A DNA stretch of 51,898 nt from Pseudomonadota bacterium (GCA_963204785.1 CAUJHG010000019.1:1-51898); one strand, 5' to 3'. Positions 16,493-24,979 are shown, counted from the first letter of the stretch. Notes: a model not told the origin generated them from the letters alone. Numbers and translations: made by a program.

Positions 16493-18312
16493 CAGACGTA
16501 GTCCTTGTACTTCTCGAGCAGGCGCACCGGCATGCGCAGCGCGTCGCGCCGGAAGGGATCGCCGAGCTCGCGGGTGCACATCACCTCGATCACGCAGGTG
16601 CGGCCCTGGTTCATCTGCATGTCGACCGCGCGCTGGAGCGCGGGACCGACGTCCTCGAGGCGGTCGACCACGATGCCCTCGGCGCCCATCGACTTCGCGA
16701 TCCCGGCGAAGCTGGGGTTGTCGAGCTCGCCGGCGACGAAGCGACGGTTGTAGAAGTCGACCTGGTTCTTCTTCTCGGCGCCCCACTGACGGTTGTGGAA
16801 GACCACCGCGGTCACCGGGATGTCGTGGCGCACGCAGGTGAGGATCTCGCCCATGCTCATCGCCCAGGCGCCGTCGCCGGCGTAGGCGATCGCCGGGCGC
16901 TCGGGCGCCGCGGCCTTGGCGCCGATCACCGTGGGCAGCGCGTAGCCGCAGTTGCCGAAGCTCATCGGCGCGAGCATGCTGCGCGGCCGCTCGAAGCGCA
17001 GGTAGCTGTGTGCGACCGAGTTGATGTTGCCGATGTCGGTGGCGACCATCACGTCGGCCGGCATCGCGCGCTCGAGCGCGCGCAGGACCTGGCGCGGGTG
17101 CATGTAGTGGCCGCCGCTGAAGGTGCGCTCGCCCTGGGCTTCCTCGATCATGTCGAGGCTGTAGGGGTCGCGCTCGTGGGTCCAGGCGTCGAGCTCCTTC
17201 TCCCAGGCGTCCTTCTCGGCGGCGATGCGTGCGGCGCGCTCGGCGCGGGTCGCATCGCAGTCGAGCTGGCGCTGCGCGATCAGCGCCAGCAGCGCCTTCG
17301 CGCAGGCGGCGGCATCGGCGCAGATCCCGACGCTGATCTTCTTCACCAGGCCGAGCACCTTGTGGTCGGCGTCGATCTGGATCACCTTCGCCTCGCGCGG
17401 CCAGTAGTCCATCCCGTGCTGTGGCAGGGTGCCGAAGGGGCCGAGCCGGGTGCCCAGCGCGATGACCAGGTCGGCCTGGGAGATCAGCTTCATCGCGGCC
17501 TTCGAGCCCTGGTAGCCCAGCGGGCCGCACCACAGCGGGTGGCTCGCGGGGAAGCTGTCGTTGTGCTGGTAGCTGTTGACCACCGGCGCGCCCAGGCGCT
17601 CGGCGAGCGCCTTGCACTGCTCGACCGCGTCGCCCATCACGACGCCGCCGCCGGAGATGATCACGGGGAACTTCGCCTGCGCGATCAGGTCGGCCGCGGC
17701 CTTCAGGCTGGCCTCGCCGCCGGCGCCGCGCTCGATGCGCGAGGGCGCGGGGATCTCTGCGCTGATCTCGCCGTAGAAGTAGTCGCGCGGGATGTTCAGC
17801 TGGGTCGGGCCCATGTCGCTGATCGCGCGGTCGAAGCAGCGCGCGGTGTACTCGGCCATCCGGGCCGGATGGGTCACGTGGCCCTGGTACTTCGTGAACT
17901 CCTGGAACATCGGCAGCTGGTTGCACTCCTGGAAGCCGCCCAGGCCCATCGTCATGGTGCCGGCCTCCGGGGTGATCATCACCACCGGCGAGTGCGCCCA
18001 GTAGGCGGCGGCGATCGCGGTGACGCAGTTGCTGATGCCGGGGCCGTTCTGGCCGATGACGACGCCGTGGCGGCCCGAGACGCGCGCGTAGCCGTCGGCC
18101 ATGTGCGCCGCGCCCTGTTCGTGGACCACCGGGACCAGCCGGATGCCGGCGGGGGCGAACAGGTCCATCGCGTCCATGAAGGCCGAGCCCATGATCCCGA
18201 AGATGTCGGTGACGCCGTTGGCCACCAGCGTTTCGACGAAGGCCTCGGACGGGGTCATCTTCTGCACGCCGCGCACGGGCGTGCGGGTGGCGGATTTGCT
18301 GGGCGCGTTCAT
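16492..18312 (-). CDS. xsc: Sulfoacetaldehyde acetyltransferase Xsc
   Basis: Xsc is a ThDP-dependent enzyme that desulfonates sulfoacetaldehyde with phosphate, giving acetyl phosphate and sulfite. The 606-residue protein starts MNAPSKSATRTPVRGVQKMT and has the highly conserved Xsc N-terminal block PSEAFVETLVANGVTDIFGI, the catalytic Glu E65 (VVHEQGAAHMADGYA), the GLGGFQE segment, and the ThDP motif GDGAWAMSMG...FHNRQWGAEKKNQ (about 479-518). AGGAG precedes the chosen ATG at 18312; 20 further in-frame upstream codons lack such a site. It heads the xsc-pta operon. The divergent neighbour encodes an IclR regulator, and palindromes lie in the 157-base gap. Confidence 0.95.
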   Translation of the reverse strand: MNAPSKSATRTPVRGVQKMTPSEAFVETLVANGVTDIFGIMGSAFMDAMDLFAPAGIRLVPVVHEQGAAHMADGYARVSGRHGVVIGQNGPGISNCVTAIAAAYWAHSPVVMITPEAGTMTMGLGGFQECNQLPMFQEFTKYQGHVTHPARMAEYTARCFDRAISDMGPTQLNIPRDYFYGEISAEIPAPSRIERGAGGEASLKAAADLIAQAKFPVIISGGGVVMGDAVEQCKALAERLGAPVVNSYQHNDSFPASHPLWCGPLGYQGSKAAMKLISQADLVIALGTRLGPFGTLPQHGMDYWPREAKVIQIDADHKVLGLVKKISVGICADAAACAKALLALIAQRQLDCDATRAERAARIAAEKDAWEKELDAWTHERDPYSLDMIEEAQGERTFSGGHYMHPRQVLRALERAMPADVMVATDIGNINSVAHSYLRFERPRSMLAPMSFGNCGYALPTVIGAKAAAPERPAIAYAGDGAWAMSMGEILTCVRHDIPVTAVVFHNRQWGAEKKNQVDFYNRRFVAGELDNPSFAGIAKSMGAEGIVVDRLEDVGPALQRAVDMQMNQGRTCVIEVMCTRELGDPFRRDALRMPVRLLEKYKDYV

Positions 18313-18343
18313 CTGGGACTCCTGCGAAAGTTGGCTAGGAAGC

Positions 18344-18367
18344 GGAACCATTCGTTCCGAAGAACGA
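18344..18367. promoter_or_regulatory. Overlapping palindromes in the xsc-iclR divergent region
   Basis: GGAAC (18344-18348) and GTTCC (18354-18358) form one inverted repeat with a 5-base centre. TCGTTC (18352-18357) and GAACGA (18362-18367) form a second with a CGAA centre. IclR-family regulators bind such short palindromes, and this site lies 32 bases upstream of the xsc ATG. A third palindrome (CGTTT/AAACG, 18439-18455) lies 15 bases before the iclR ATG. Confidence 0.5.
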
Positions 18368-18469
18368 GACAAGGCGAAGTTTTCGCTGAAACAGGCGAAT
18401 ACGTCAAGGGATTTCTCTAAAGTCGGAACTTCTGGTACCGTTTATGCATCAAACGATGGATTTCAACCG

Positions 18470-19288
18470 ATGGAACTCGTCCACAATGCCAGTGAGCACC
18501 TCGGCGAGGTGCGGGGCGAGACCCCTGCGCTGCGCCTGTTCTCGCTGCTGGAGGTCATCGCCACCCGCGACCAGAGCTTCTCGCTGCAGGAGCTGGTCGA
18601 CGAGACCGGGCTGCCCAAGCCGACGCTGCACCGGATGCTGGCGCAGCTCGAGGCCGCAGGCCTGCTGCAGCGCGAGCACGATGGCCGCCGCTACGGCACC
18701 GGGCTGCGGCTGCGCCGCTTCGCGGAGAACCTGCTGTTCAACGACACCTGCCACGGCGCGCGCCACGCGGTGCTGCGCCGGCTGGTCGAGGAGATCGGCG
18801 AGAGCTGCAACCTCACCGCGCTCTCGGGCGGCGAGGTGGTCTACCTGGATCGGGTCGAGACGCCGGCGGCGCTGCGCTTCTACCTGCAGCCGGGCTCGCG
18901 GGTGCCGGCGCACTGCTCGGCCAGCGGCAAGCTCTTCCTCGCGCGGATGAGCCCGGCGCAGCGCAGGCGCCTGCTGGGGCACGCGCCGCTCGAGCGCTTC
19001 ACCGACCGCACGCTCACCGACCTGGACGCGCTCGAGCGCGAGCTGCACAAGGTGCGCCGCGACGGCTACGCGATCGACAACGAGGAGTTCCTGCCCGGAC
19101 TGCTGTGCGTGGCGGTGCCGGTGTGCCGCGGCGACGAGCGTCCCAAGCTGGCGGTGGCGGTCCAGGCGCCGGTGATGCGCCTGACGCCGGATCGGGCGCT
19201 GCGCGTGCTGCCGGCGCTGCAGCGGGCGGCCGCGGCGCTGGCAGGGATCGACGCGGAGGGCCGCGAACACGAAGCGGCGGGCGCATGA
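18470..19288 (+). CDS. IclR-family transcriptional regulator
   Basis: The 272-residue protein has an N-terminal winged helix (about 17-75: ALRLFSLLEVIATRDQSFSL, LVDETGLPKPTLHRMLAQLE) and a C-terminal GAF-like effector domain with the usual IclR features (CNLTALSGGEVVYLDRVETP, PGSRVPAHCSASGKLFLARM, RRDGYAIDNEEFLPGLLCVAVPV). It is divergent from xsc and translationally coupled by ATGA to the CobS-like ATPase gene. It probably controls both xsc-pta and its own operon, using the palindromes in between. The start at 18470 gives a normal length; earlier in-frame codons run into the regulatory gap. Confidence 0.9.
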   Translation: MELVHNASEHLGEVRGETPALRLFSLLEVIATRDQSFSLQELVDETGLPKPTLHRMLAQLEAAGLLQREHDGRRYGTGLRLRRFAENLLFNDTCHGARHAVLRRLVEEIGESCNLTALSGGEVVYLDRVETPAALRFYLQPGSRVPAHCSASGKLFLARMSPAQRRRLLGHAPLERFTDRTLTDLDALERELHKVRRDGYAIDNEEFLPGLLCVAVPVCRGDERPKLAVAVQAPVMRLTPDRALRVLPALQRAAAALAGIDAEGREHEAAGA

Positions 19289-20253
19289 ACGGCGGGGACG
19301 ACGCGCTGCGCGCCGCTGCGCCGACGCGCATGGTGTCGGTGCGCGAGGCCTTCGGGATCGACAGCGCGCTGCGGGTGCCGGCCTTCGAGACGGCCGACGA
19401 GCACGTTCCGGAGGCGGATCCGGCCTATCGCTTCAACCCCGAGGTGACGCTGGCGCTGCTCGCAGGCTTCGCGCGCAATCGGCGGGTGCTGGTGCAGGGG
19501 CTGCACGGCACCGGCAAGTCGACCCACGTCGAGCAGGTGGCGGCGCGCCTGAACTGGCCCTGCGTGCGCGTCAACCTCGACGGCCACGTCAGCCGGCTGG
19601 ACCTGGTGGGGCGCGACGCGGTGGTGCTTCGCGAGGGCAGGCAGGTCACCGAGTTCCAGGAGGGCATCGTGCCCTGGGCGCTGCAGCGGCCGGTGGCGCT
19701 GGTGTTCGACGAGTACGACGCCGGTCGCCCGGACGTGATGTTCGTGATCCAGCGTCTGCTCGAGCGCGACGGCCGCTTCACCCTGCTCGACCAGAACCGC
19801 GTGCTGCGCCCGCATCCGTGGTTCCGGCTGTTCGCCACCGCCAACACCGTGGGGCTGGGCAACCTCAGCGGGCTCTACCACGGCGCGCAGCGGCTGAACC
19901 ACGCGCAGATCGATCGCTGGAGCATCGTGGTCACGCTGGACTACCTGCCGCGCGACGAGGAGGTGGCGATCGTGCAGGCGCAGGCGCCCTCGATGCGCGA
20001 CGCGCGCGGCCGCGCGCGGGTCGAGGCGATGGTCGCGGTGGCCGAGCTGACCCGCAAGGGTTTCGCGGCCGGCGATCTGTCCACGCTGATGTCGCCGCGC
20101 ACGGTGATCGCCTGGGCCGAGAACTGCGAGATCTTCCATGACACGGCGCTCGCCTTCCGCTACGCGTTCCTGAACCGCTGCGACGAGGCGGAGCGACCGC
20201 TGGTGGCCGAGTACTCCCAGCGCTGCTTCGGCGCGGAGCCGGGCGCCGCGTGA
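19285..20253 (+). CDS. CobS-like AAA+ ATPase (MoxR/CobS group)
   Basis: The 322-residue ATPase has Walker A QGLHGTGKSTHVEQ (about 71-84), Walker B VALVFDEYD (137-145), sensor-1 region FRLFATANTVGLGN, and the DRWSIVVTLDYLPRDEE segment. This arrangement is that of CobS, the AAA+ subunit of aerobic cobaltochelatase, and of related ATPases that load metal cofactors. It forms a strict pair with the downstream VWA protein (GTGA overlap). No cobN or other cobalamin gene is nearby, so a true cobaltochelatase role is doubtful. The ATG at 19285 is favoured by its ATGA overlap with iclR; an internal Met at residue 16 is the alternative. Confidence 0.82.
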   Translation: MNGGDDALRAAAPTRMVSVREAFGIDSALRVPAFETADEHVPEADPAYRFNPEVTLALLAGFARNRRVLVQGLHGTGKSTHVEQVAARLNWPCVRVNLDGHVSRLDLVGRDAVVLREGRQVTEFQEGIVPWALQRPVALVFDEYDAGRPDVMFVIQRLLERDGRFTLLDQNRVLRPHPWFRLFATANTVGLGNLSGLYHGAQRLNHAQIDRWSIVVTLDYLPRDEEVAIVQAQAPSMRDARGRARVEAMVAVAELTRKGFAAGDLSTLMSPRTVIAWAENCEIFHDTALAFRYAFLNRCDEAERPLVAEYSQRCFGAEPGAA

Positions 20254-21992
20254 GCGCGGCTGGCGCGCCGCCCGGCGAGCAGGCGCTGCGCCGACGGCGC
20301 CAGCGGCTGGAGGCGCTGGGCGCTGCCTCGATCCGCGCGCTCACCGGCGACGCTCGCCTGCACTTTCGCGGCGGCCGGCTGCACCGGGACGAGACGAGGC
20401 TGCCGGACTTCGGTCCGCACCTGCACCCGGCCGACGACGACGACCCGGGCTCCTTTCGGGGCGCAGCCGACGGGCTCGCGCTGCGGCTGCTGTTCTCGGA
20501 CCAGGCGCTGCACCTGCAGCTGCGCCCCGACGGTGAGATCGAGCGCTGGGTGTTCGAGCTGCTCGAGCAGCTGCGGGTCGAGTCGCTCGCACCGCAGGAG
20601 CTGCCTGGAGTGCGGCTGAACCTGCGGCACCGCTTCGAGCGCTGGTCCGAGGCCTTCCGCGCAAGCGGCCTGTGCGAGACGCAGGCCGGGGTCGTCCTGT
20701 TCACGCTGGCGCAGATCTGCCGCACCCGGCTGTGCGGCGTGCCGCCGGCACCGGCGAGCGAGGAGATCGTCGAGCGCGCGATGGGACGGATCGCGTCGGC
20801 GGCTGGCTCCGCGCTTGCCGGCCTGCGCCGGCACCGCTCGGACCAGGCGCAGTTCGCGGTCCACGCGCGCGCGATCGCCGCGGGCGTGGCGCAGCTGCTC
20901 GGCGGCGATGCGACGGCCGCGCAGCTGCTGGAGCGGCGGGCGCCGGAGCCGAGGTCCGAGGGCGCGCCGCCGCGGTTCTCGCTGTGGATCGACCTGGGCG
21001 AGGGCGACGGGCAGGCGGCACCGTCGGCGTCGGCGCTGGACGCGGAGCGGGTCGCGGACGCGGCCGGCGCGGCCGACGCCTACCGCGTGTTCACGCGCGC
21101 CTACGATCGTGAGCTGCAGGCGAGTGCGCTGGTGCGCGCGCCGCGGCTGCGGGAGCACCGCGCGGCGCTGGACCGGCTGCAGGCCGGCTCGGGGCTGAAC
21201 CCGGCGCGGGTGGCGCGGCTGCTCGGCGCGGCGCTGCTGCGGGCCCACGGACAGGCGCCCGAGGACGGCCGTGAGGAGGGCCTGGTCGACGGGCGCCGGA
21301 TCGCCGCGCTGGTGAGCTCGCCGACCGAGCGCCGCGTCTTCCGCTGGCAGCGCCCGGCGCCGCAGGCCGAGTGCGTGGTGTCGCTCCTGCTCGACTGCTC
21401 GGGCTCGATGAAGCCGCACCGCGAGACGCTCGCCTGCTTCGTCGATCTGCTGCTGCGCGCGCTGGACGCCATCGACGTGGGCACCGAGCTGCTGGGCTTC
21501 ACCACCGGCGCGTGGAACGGCGGACGGGCGCTGCGCGACTGGCGCCGGGCGGGATCGCCGCCCGCGCCCGGCAGGATCGCCGAGCGCGACCACCTGGTGT
21601 TCAAGGCGGCCTCGCAGCCCTGGCGCCGCGCGCGCGCGCAGGTCGCGGCGCTGCTCGAACCGGTGTTCTACCGCGAGGGCGTCGACGGCGAGGCCGTCGA
21701 GTGGGCGTGCGCGCGGCTGGCGGCCTGCGATGCGCGCCGGCGGGTGCTGCTCGTGGTCTCCGACGGCTGTCCGATGGAGTCGGCCAGCGCGGCAGCCAAT
21801 CCGCCCGGGATGCTCTCGGCGCACCTGCGCGAGGTGGTGGCCGCGCAGCGGCGCCGCGGCGAGGTCGAGATCTTCGGCGTGGGCGTCGGGCTGGACCTGA
21901 GCCCCTGGTACGCGCGCAGCCTGCTGCTGGATCCGTCGGCGCGGCTCGCCATGGCCGACTTCGCCGCGCTCGCGCAGCTGCTCGCCCGCTGA
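20250..21992 (+). CDS. CobT-like protein with C-terminal von Willebrand A domain
   Basis: The 580-residue protein has a CobT-like N-terminal region of about 360 residues, Arg/Ala rich and lacking the long acidic stretch of classical CobT. A VWA domain follows, with the MIDAS motif DCSGS (D382-S386) and downstream elements GFTTGAWNGG and LVVSDGCPMES. The motif HLHPADDDDP near residue 57 is acidic. The start is GTG at 20250, overlapping the ATPase stop as GTGA. AAA+/VWA pairs (CobS-CobT, CoxD-CoxE, MoxR-type) act as chelatases or in cofactor maturation. Coupling to an xsc-linked IclR operon suggests a job in sulfonate metabolism, but the substrate is unknown. Confidence 0.8.
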   Translation: MSAAGAPPGEQALRRRRQRLEALGAASIRALTGDARLHFRGGRLHRDETRLPDFGPHLHPADDDDPGSFRGAADGLALRLLFSDQALHLQLRPDGEIERWVFELLEQLRVESLAPQELPGVRLNLRHRFERWSEAFRASGLCETQAGVVLFTLAQICRTRLCGVPPAPASEEIVERAMGRIASAAGSALAGLRRHRSDQAQFAVHARAIAAGVAQLLGGDATAAQLLERRAPEPRSEGAPPRFSLWIDLGEGDGQAAPSASALDAERVADAAGAADAYRVFTRAYDRELQASALVRAPRLREHRAALDRLQAGSGLNPARVARLLGAALLRAHGQAPEDGREEGLVDGRRIAALVSSPTERRVFRWQRPAPQAECVVSLLLDCSGSMKPHRETLACFVDLLLRALDAIDVGTELLGFTTGAWNGGRALRDWRRAGSPPAPGRIAERDHLVFKAASQPWRRARAQVAALLEPVFYREGVDGEAVEWACARLAACDARRRVLLVVSDGCPMESASAAANPPGMLSAHLREVVAAQRRRGEVEIFGVGVGLDLSPWYARSLLLDPSARLAMADFAALAQLLAR

Positions 21993-21997
21993 GGCCC

Positions 21998-22034
21998 GCG
22001 CCGGCCCGCACGCGCGCAGCGTCCGGGCCGGCGC
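21998..22034. terminator. Inverted repeat between convergent genes
   Basis: GCGCCGGCCCG at 21998-22008 pairs perfectly with CGGGCCGGCGC at 22024-22034 in the 48 bases between the CobT-like gene and the acyl-CoA ligase gene, which converge. There is no T tract. It is a probable bidirectional hairpin terminator. Confidence 0.55.
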
Positions 22035-22040
22035 GCGCGC

Positions 22041-23693
22041 TCAGGCCGTCCGGGCGGCGCCGCCGTAGCTGAAGACGTTCGCCGCTCCGGGGGCGAAGGA
22101 CTCCAGCAGCACGCGCTCGAGCGGCTTCTCCGACGCGGTCTTGGGGATCTCGTCGACCAGCTGCAGGTAGGACGGCACGCTGTTGCGCTCCAGGCGTTCC
22201 TCGCAGAAGGCGAACACCGATTCCGGATCCCACTGACCGGGGTCGCGGACCACGATCGCGGCGACCACGTCCTTCTCGCCTGGCGTGCCGTTGGCCGCCG
22301 GGACGCCGTAGACGAAGACGTCGTCGACGATCGGGTGCTCGGCGATCTCCTTCTCCAGGAAGCCGGGCGAGATGAAGTCGCCGTTGCGCCGGATCTCGTT
22401 GCCCTTGCGGTGCATGAAGTAGAACCAGCCGTCGGCGTCGCGGTAGCCGATGTCGCCCATCCGCAGCCAGCCGCCCCGGGTCTTCTTCTGCGAGGCCTCC
22501 GGATTGCCGAAGTACTCGACGACCGCGGGGCTGCCGTCGGCGTTCTCGAAGACGATCTCGCCGGGCTGCATCGGGGCGCACTCGCGGTCGTCCTCGTCGA
22601 GGATGTGCGCGATCAGGTTGGGCGGCGGGCGGCCGATGCTGCCGCGCGGCCCGACGCCCGGCGGGTTGATCATCACGCCGCCCTCGGCCGCGCCGTAGAA
22701 CTCGAACACCTCGACGCCGAAGCGCCTGGAGAAGGGCTCCCAGAGGTTGGCCGGCATGCCGGCGCCCAGCACCATGCGCAGCGGGTTGTCCGCGTCGCGC
22801 GGGGTGGGGGGCTCGCTGTAGATCGCGCTGAACATCCCGCCCAGCAGGTTCATCGTGGTGCAGCCGAAGTCGCGGATCACCGACCACAGGCGGCTCTTGG
22901 TGAACTTCAGGCTGAACACCGCGGGCACCTCGTTGTACAGCGCGCCGCCCAGGGTGATCCCGAGCGCGTTGGCGTGGGTCAGCGACAGGCCGGTGTACAT
23001 CCGGTCGGCCGGGGTCACACCCAGCACGCGGACGATCTCGCCGATCCCCGCGTAGCGCTGATAGGAGCCGACGATCGCCTTCGGGTCGCCGGTGGTGCCC
23101 GAGGTGAACATCATCTGCATCGGCATCTCGAGGCGGTCGCCGGCGATCGGCAGCTCGGGACCGTCCGGGACCAGGGCGTCGTCGAGCCACTCGGTGCGTG
23201 CCGGCAGCGCGAGCGCCGGATTGCGGGGGCCGACCAGCAGCACCCAGCCCACCGACGGGACCTCACCGACCACCTCCTGCAGCGCCTCCAGGCAGTAGGC
23301 GCCGGCGATCACGCCCTTGCAGCCGACCGCATCGAGCATGTACTGCAGCTTCTTGCCCCGGGTGCGCGGATCGATCGGCACGAAGACCGTGCCGAGGATC
23401 GAGGAGGCGACGACCGCGTCGGCGAACTCGGCGTGGTTCTGCAGCTGCAGTGCGAAGCGGTCGCCCGGCGCGATCCCGCGCGCGGCGAGCGCGCGCGCGA
23501 TCGCCTGGCCGCGCCGCCACAGGCTGGCGTAGTGGCGGTGCGCGACCCGGTAGCCGCCGTCGGCGTCGTGGCCGACGAAGGTGAGCAGCGGCGGCTCTTC
23601 GGGCTGGTGCGCGCGCGTGCGCACCAGCTCGCCCAGCGGCAGCGGGGGCGCAGCCGCGGGAGCCGCGGGGGCGCCTGCGTTCGGGGCGCTCAC
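22041..23693 (-). CDS. Acyl-CoA synthetase (AMP-forming), carnitine/crotonobetaine-CoA ligase-like
   Basis: The 550-residue ANL-superfamily ligase activates a carboxylate as acyl-AMP and then transfers it to CoA. Motifs: P-loop MFTSGTTGDPKAIVGS, A5 region YGAAEGGVMINPP, GDIGYRDADGWFYF with the hinge region HRKGNEIRRNGDFISPGFLE, and C-terminal ETHANOL-domain lysine region IPKTASEKPLERV. GRGG-type N-terminal motifs are weak. The start is GTG at 23693, overlapping the upstream binding-protein stop as GTGA. Coupling to a Liv-type binding protein suggests that the imported acid is activated immediately. The C-terminal Lys context (SEK rather than TGK) matches CaiC-like enzymes. The substrate is unknown. 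Confidence 0.88.
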   Translation of the reverse strand: MSAPNAGAPAAPAAAPPLPLGELVRTRAHQPEEPPLLTFVGHDADGGYRVAHRHYASLWRRGQAIARALAARGIAPGDRFALQLQNHAEFADAVVASSILGTVFVPIDPRTRGKKLQYMLDAVGCKGVIAGAYCLEALQEVVGEVPSVGWVLLVGPRNPALALPARTEWLDDALVPDGPELPIAGDRLEMPMQMMFTSGTTGDPKAIVGSYQRYAGIGEIVRVLGVTPADRMYTGLSLTHANALGITLGGALYNEVPAVFSLKFTKSRLWSVIRDFGCTTMNLLGGMFSAIYSEPPTPRDADNPLRMVLGAGMPANLWEPFSRRFGVEVFEFYGAAEGGVMINPPGVGPRGSIGRPPPNLIAHILDEDDRECAPMQPGEIVFENADGSPAVVEYFGNPEASQKKTRGGWLRMGDIGYRDADGWFYFMHRKGNEIRRNGDFISPGFLEKEIAEHPIVDDVFVYGVPAANGTPGEKDVVAAIVVRDPGQWDPESVFAFCEERLERNSVPSYLQLVDEIPKTASEKPLERVLLESFAPGAANVFSYGGAARTA

Positions 23694-24883
23694 AGCAGCA
23701 CCTTCCAGCCGGTGCCGTCGAACTGCTGGAAGCGCACGCCGCGCAGCGGGTGGCGGTTGGTCGGGCTGGTCTTGACGCGCAGCCCGGGCAGCAGGAGCGG
23801 CAGGTCCATGTCGAGGTTCGCGGTCTGCCTGATCACGTTCTCGCGGGAGAGATCGTTGCCGCACTGGGTGAGCACCTGCACCAGCAGCTGCGCCGACAGT
23901 GTGCCGTAGGTGGCGAGGTTGTCGCGCGGTTGTGCCGGGCTGTACCTGTCCATGAACGCCTTCCACTCGGCCATGTCCTTGTCGGCAGCCCAGCGCGGGT
24001 CGGCCGGGTCCTTCATGAACGCCGCCGCCATCACCCCCCTGGCGTGATCGAGCCCCGCCGGCTCCATCACGTTCTTCACCGAGGTGGCGTTCTGGTTCAC
24101 GAAGATCTGCGGCTTCCAGCCGATCTCGCCGGACTTGCGGATGCCCTGTGCGGTCGCCTTGGGCGAGCCGAACATCAGGAAGATGTCGGCGCCGGAAGCC
24201 TGGCTGGAGATCACCTGCGAATCGACGGTCGGGTCGGTGACCTCGTGCGAGGACTCGTAGACCAGCTGCTTCTGGGCGTTGGCTGCTGCCAGGCCGGTCT
24301 TGACGCCGCGCAGGAAGTCCTTGCCCGCGTCGTCGTTCTGGTAGCAGATCGCGAACTTCGCGCCGGGCTTGCCCTTGAGCACGTGGGCGACGATCTCGCG
24401 GCCCTCGTCGGAGAACAGCGGCTGGAAGCCCAGGCTCCAGGGAAACTTCTGGATGTCGTCGGCCCAGGTGGCCGCTCCCGACCCCACGAAGAGCTGCGGC
24501 ACCTTCTTCTGGTTCAGGTAGGCGCGCACCGCGACCGAAGTCGGCGTGCCGGTGGTCGCGGCCATCAGCAGCACTTCCTCCTGTTCGACCAGCTTGCGGG
24601 TGACCTCGACCGTCTTGGGCGGGCTGTAGCCGTCGTCCATCTGCAGGACCGTCAGCTTCCGGCCGTTGATCCCGCCCCGATCGTTGATCATCTGCAGATA
24701 GTTCTTGAAGACGATCGCGCCGCTGGACCAGGCTGCGGCCGGGCCGCTCAGCGGAGTGGTCTGGCCGATGCGGATCTCGGTCGCGGTGACGCCGGGTGTC
24801 TGCGCGCGTGCGAAGCCGGGAAGGCAGGCAGCGCCGCCGGCGGCGGTGGCGATCGTCAGGAAGTGGCGTCGGTTCATGCTCAT
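23690..24883 (-). CDS. Branched-chain amino acid-type ABC transporter substrate-binding protein
   Basis: This is a periplasmic-binding protein of the LivJ/LivK type (type I fold). The 397-residue protein has a twin-Arg-like signal (MNRRHFLTIATAAGGAACLPGFARA) and then the standard opening ITxG-like strand EIRIGQTTPLSGPAAAWSSG, NDRGGINGRKLTVLQMDDGY, and the GADIFLMFGSPKATAQGIRKSGEIGW hinge strand. No LivHMFG permease or ATPase genes are in the window, so it is an orphan that must share a transporter encoded elsewhere. It heads the operon with the acyl-CoA ligase and is divergent from a TetR regulator. Proteins of this group often bind aromatic or fatty acids rather than amino acids. Confidence 0.9.
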   Translation of the reverse strand: MSMNRRHFLTIATAAGGAACLPGFARAQTPGVTATEIRIGQTTPLSGPAAAWSSGAIVFKNYLQMINDRGGINGRKLTVLQMDDGYSPPKTVEVTRKLVEQEEVLLMAATTGTPTSVAVRAYLNQKKVPQLFVGSGAATWADDIQKFPWSLGFQPLFSDEGREIVAHVLKGKPGAKFAICYQNDDAGKDFLRGVKTGLAAANAQKQLVYESSHEVTDPTVDSQVISSQASGADIFLMFGSPKATAQGIRKSGEIGWKPQIFVNQNATSVKNVMEPAGLDHARGVMAAAFMKDPADPRWAADKDMAEWKAFMDRYSPAQPRDNLATYGTLSAQLLVQVLTQCGNDLSRENVIRQTANLDMDLPLLLPGLRVKTSPTNRHPLRGVRFQQFDGTGWKVLL

Positions 24884-24950
24884 CGATGTCTCCTCGGAGG
24901 ATGTTCGGGTGCTCGCCCATCGCGGGGGGCTCAGGGCATTAGAGACCGGT

Positions 24951-24979
24951 TTCGGTACCCAGTCAAGCTATTTGGTACC
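24951..24979. promoter_or_regulatory. Paired GGTACC palindromes between the binding protein and tetR genes
   Basis: TTTCGGTACC (24950-24959) and ATTTGGTACC (24970-24979) place two GGTACC palindromes exactly 20 bases apart, about two helical turns, in the divergent region. This is the expected site of a dimeric TetR-type regulator controlling both directions. Confidence 0.5.

Noticed and set aside
16333..18420. A 695-residue + strand reading frame opposite xsc and pta
   Set aside because: It is a GC-rich antisense shadow (His/Arg/Gln/Asp-rich, no domain sense) of the well-supported xsc gene. Many equally long shadow frames occur all over this GC-rich window.
19285..21992. CobS/CobT-like pair read as aerobic cobalamin cobaltochelatase
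   Set aside because: No cobN or other B12 gene is nearby and the operon is tied to iclR and xsc, so a B12 role is not supported here.
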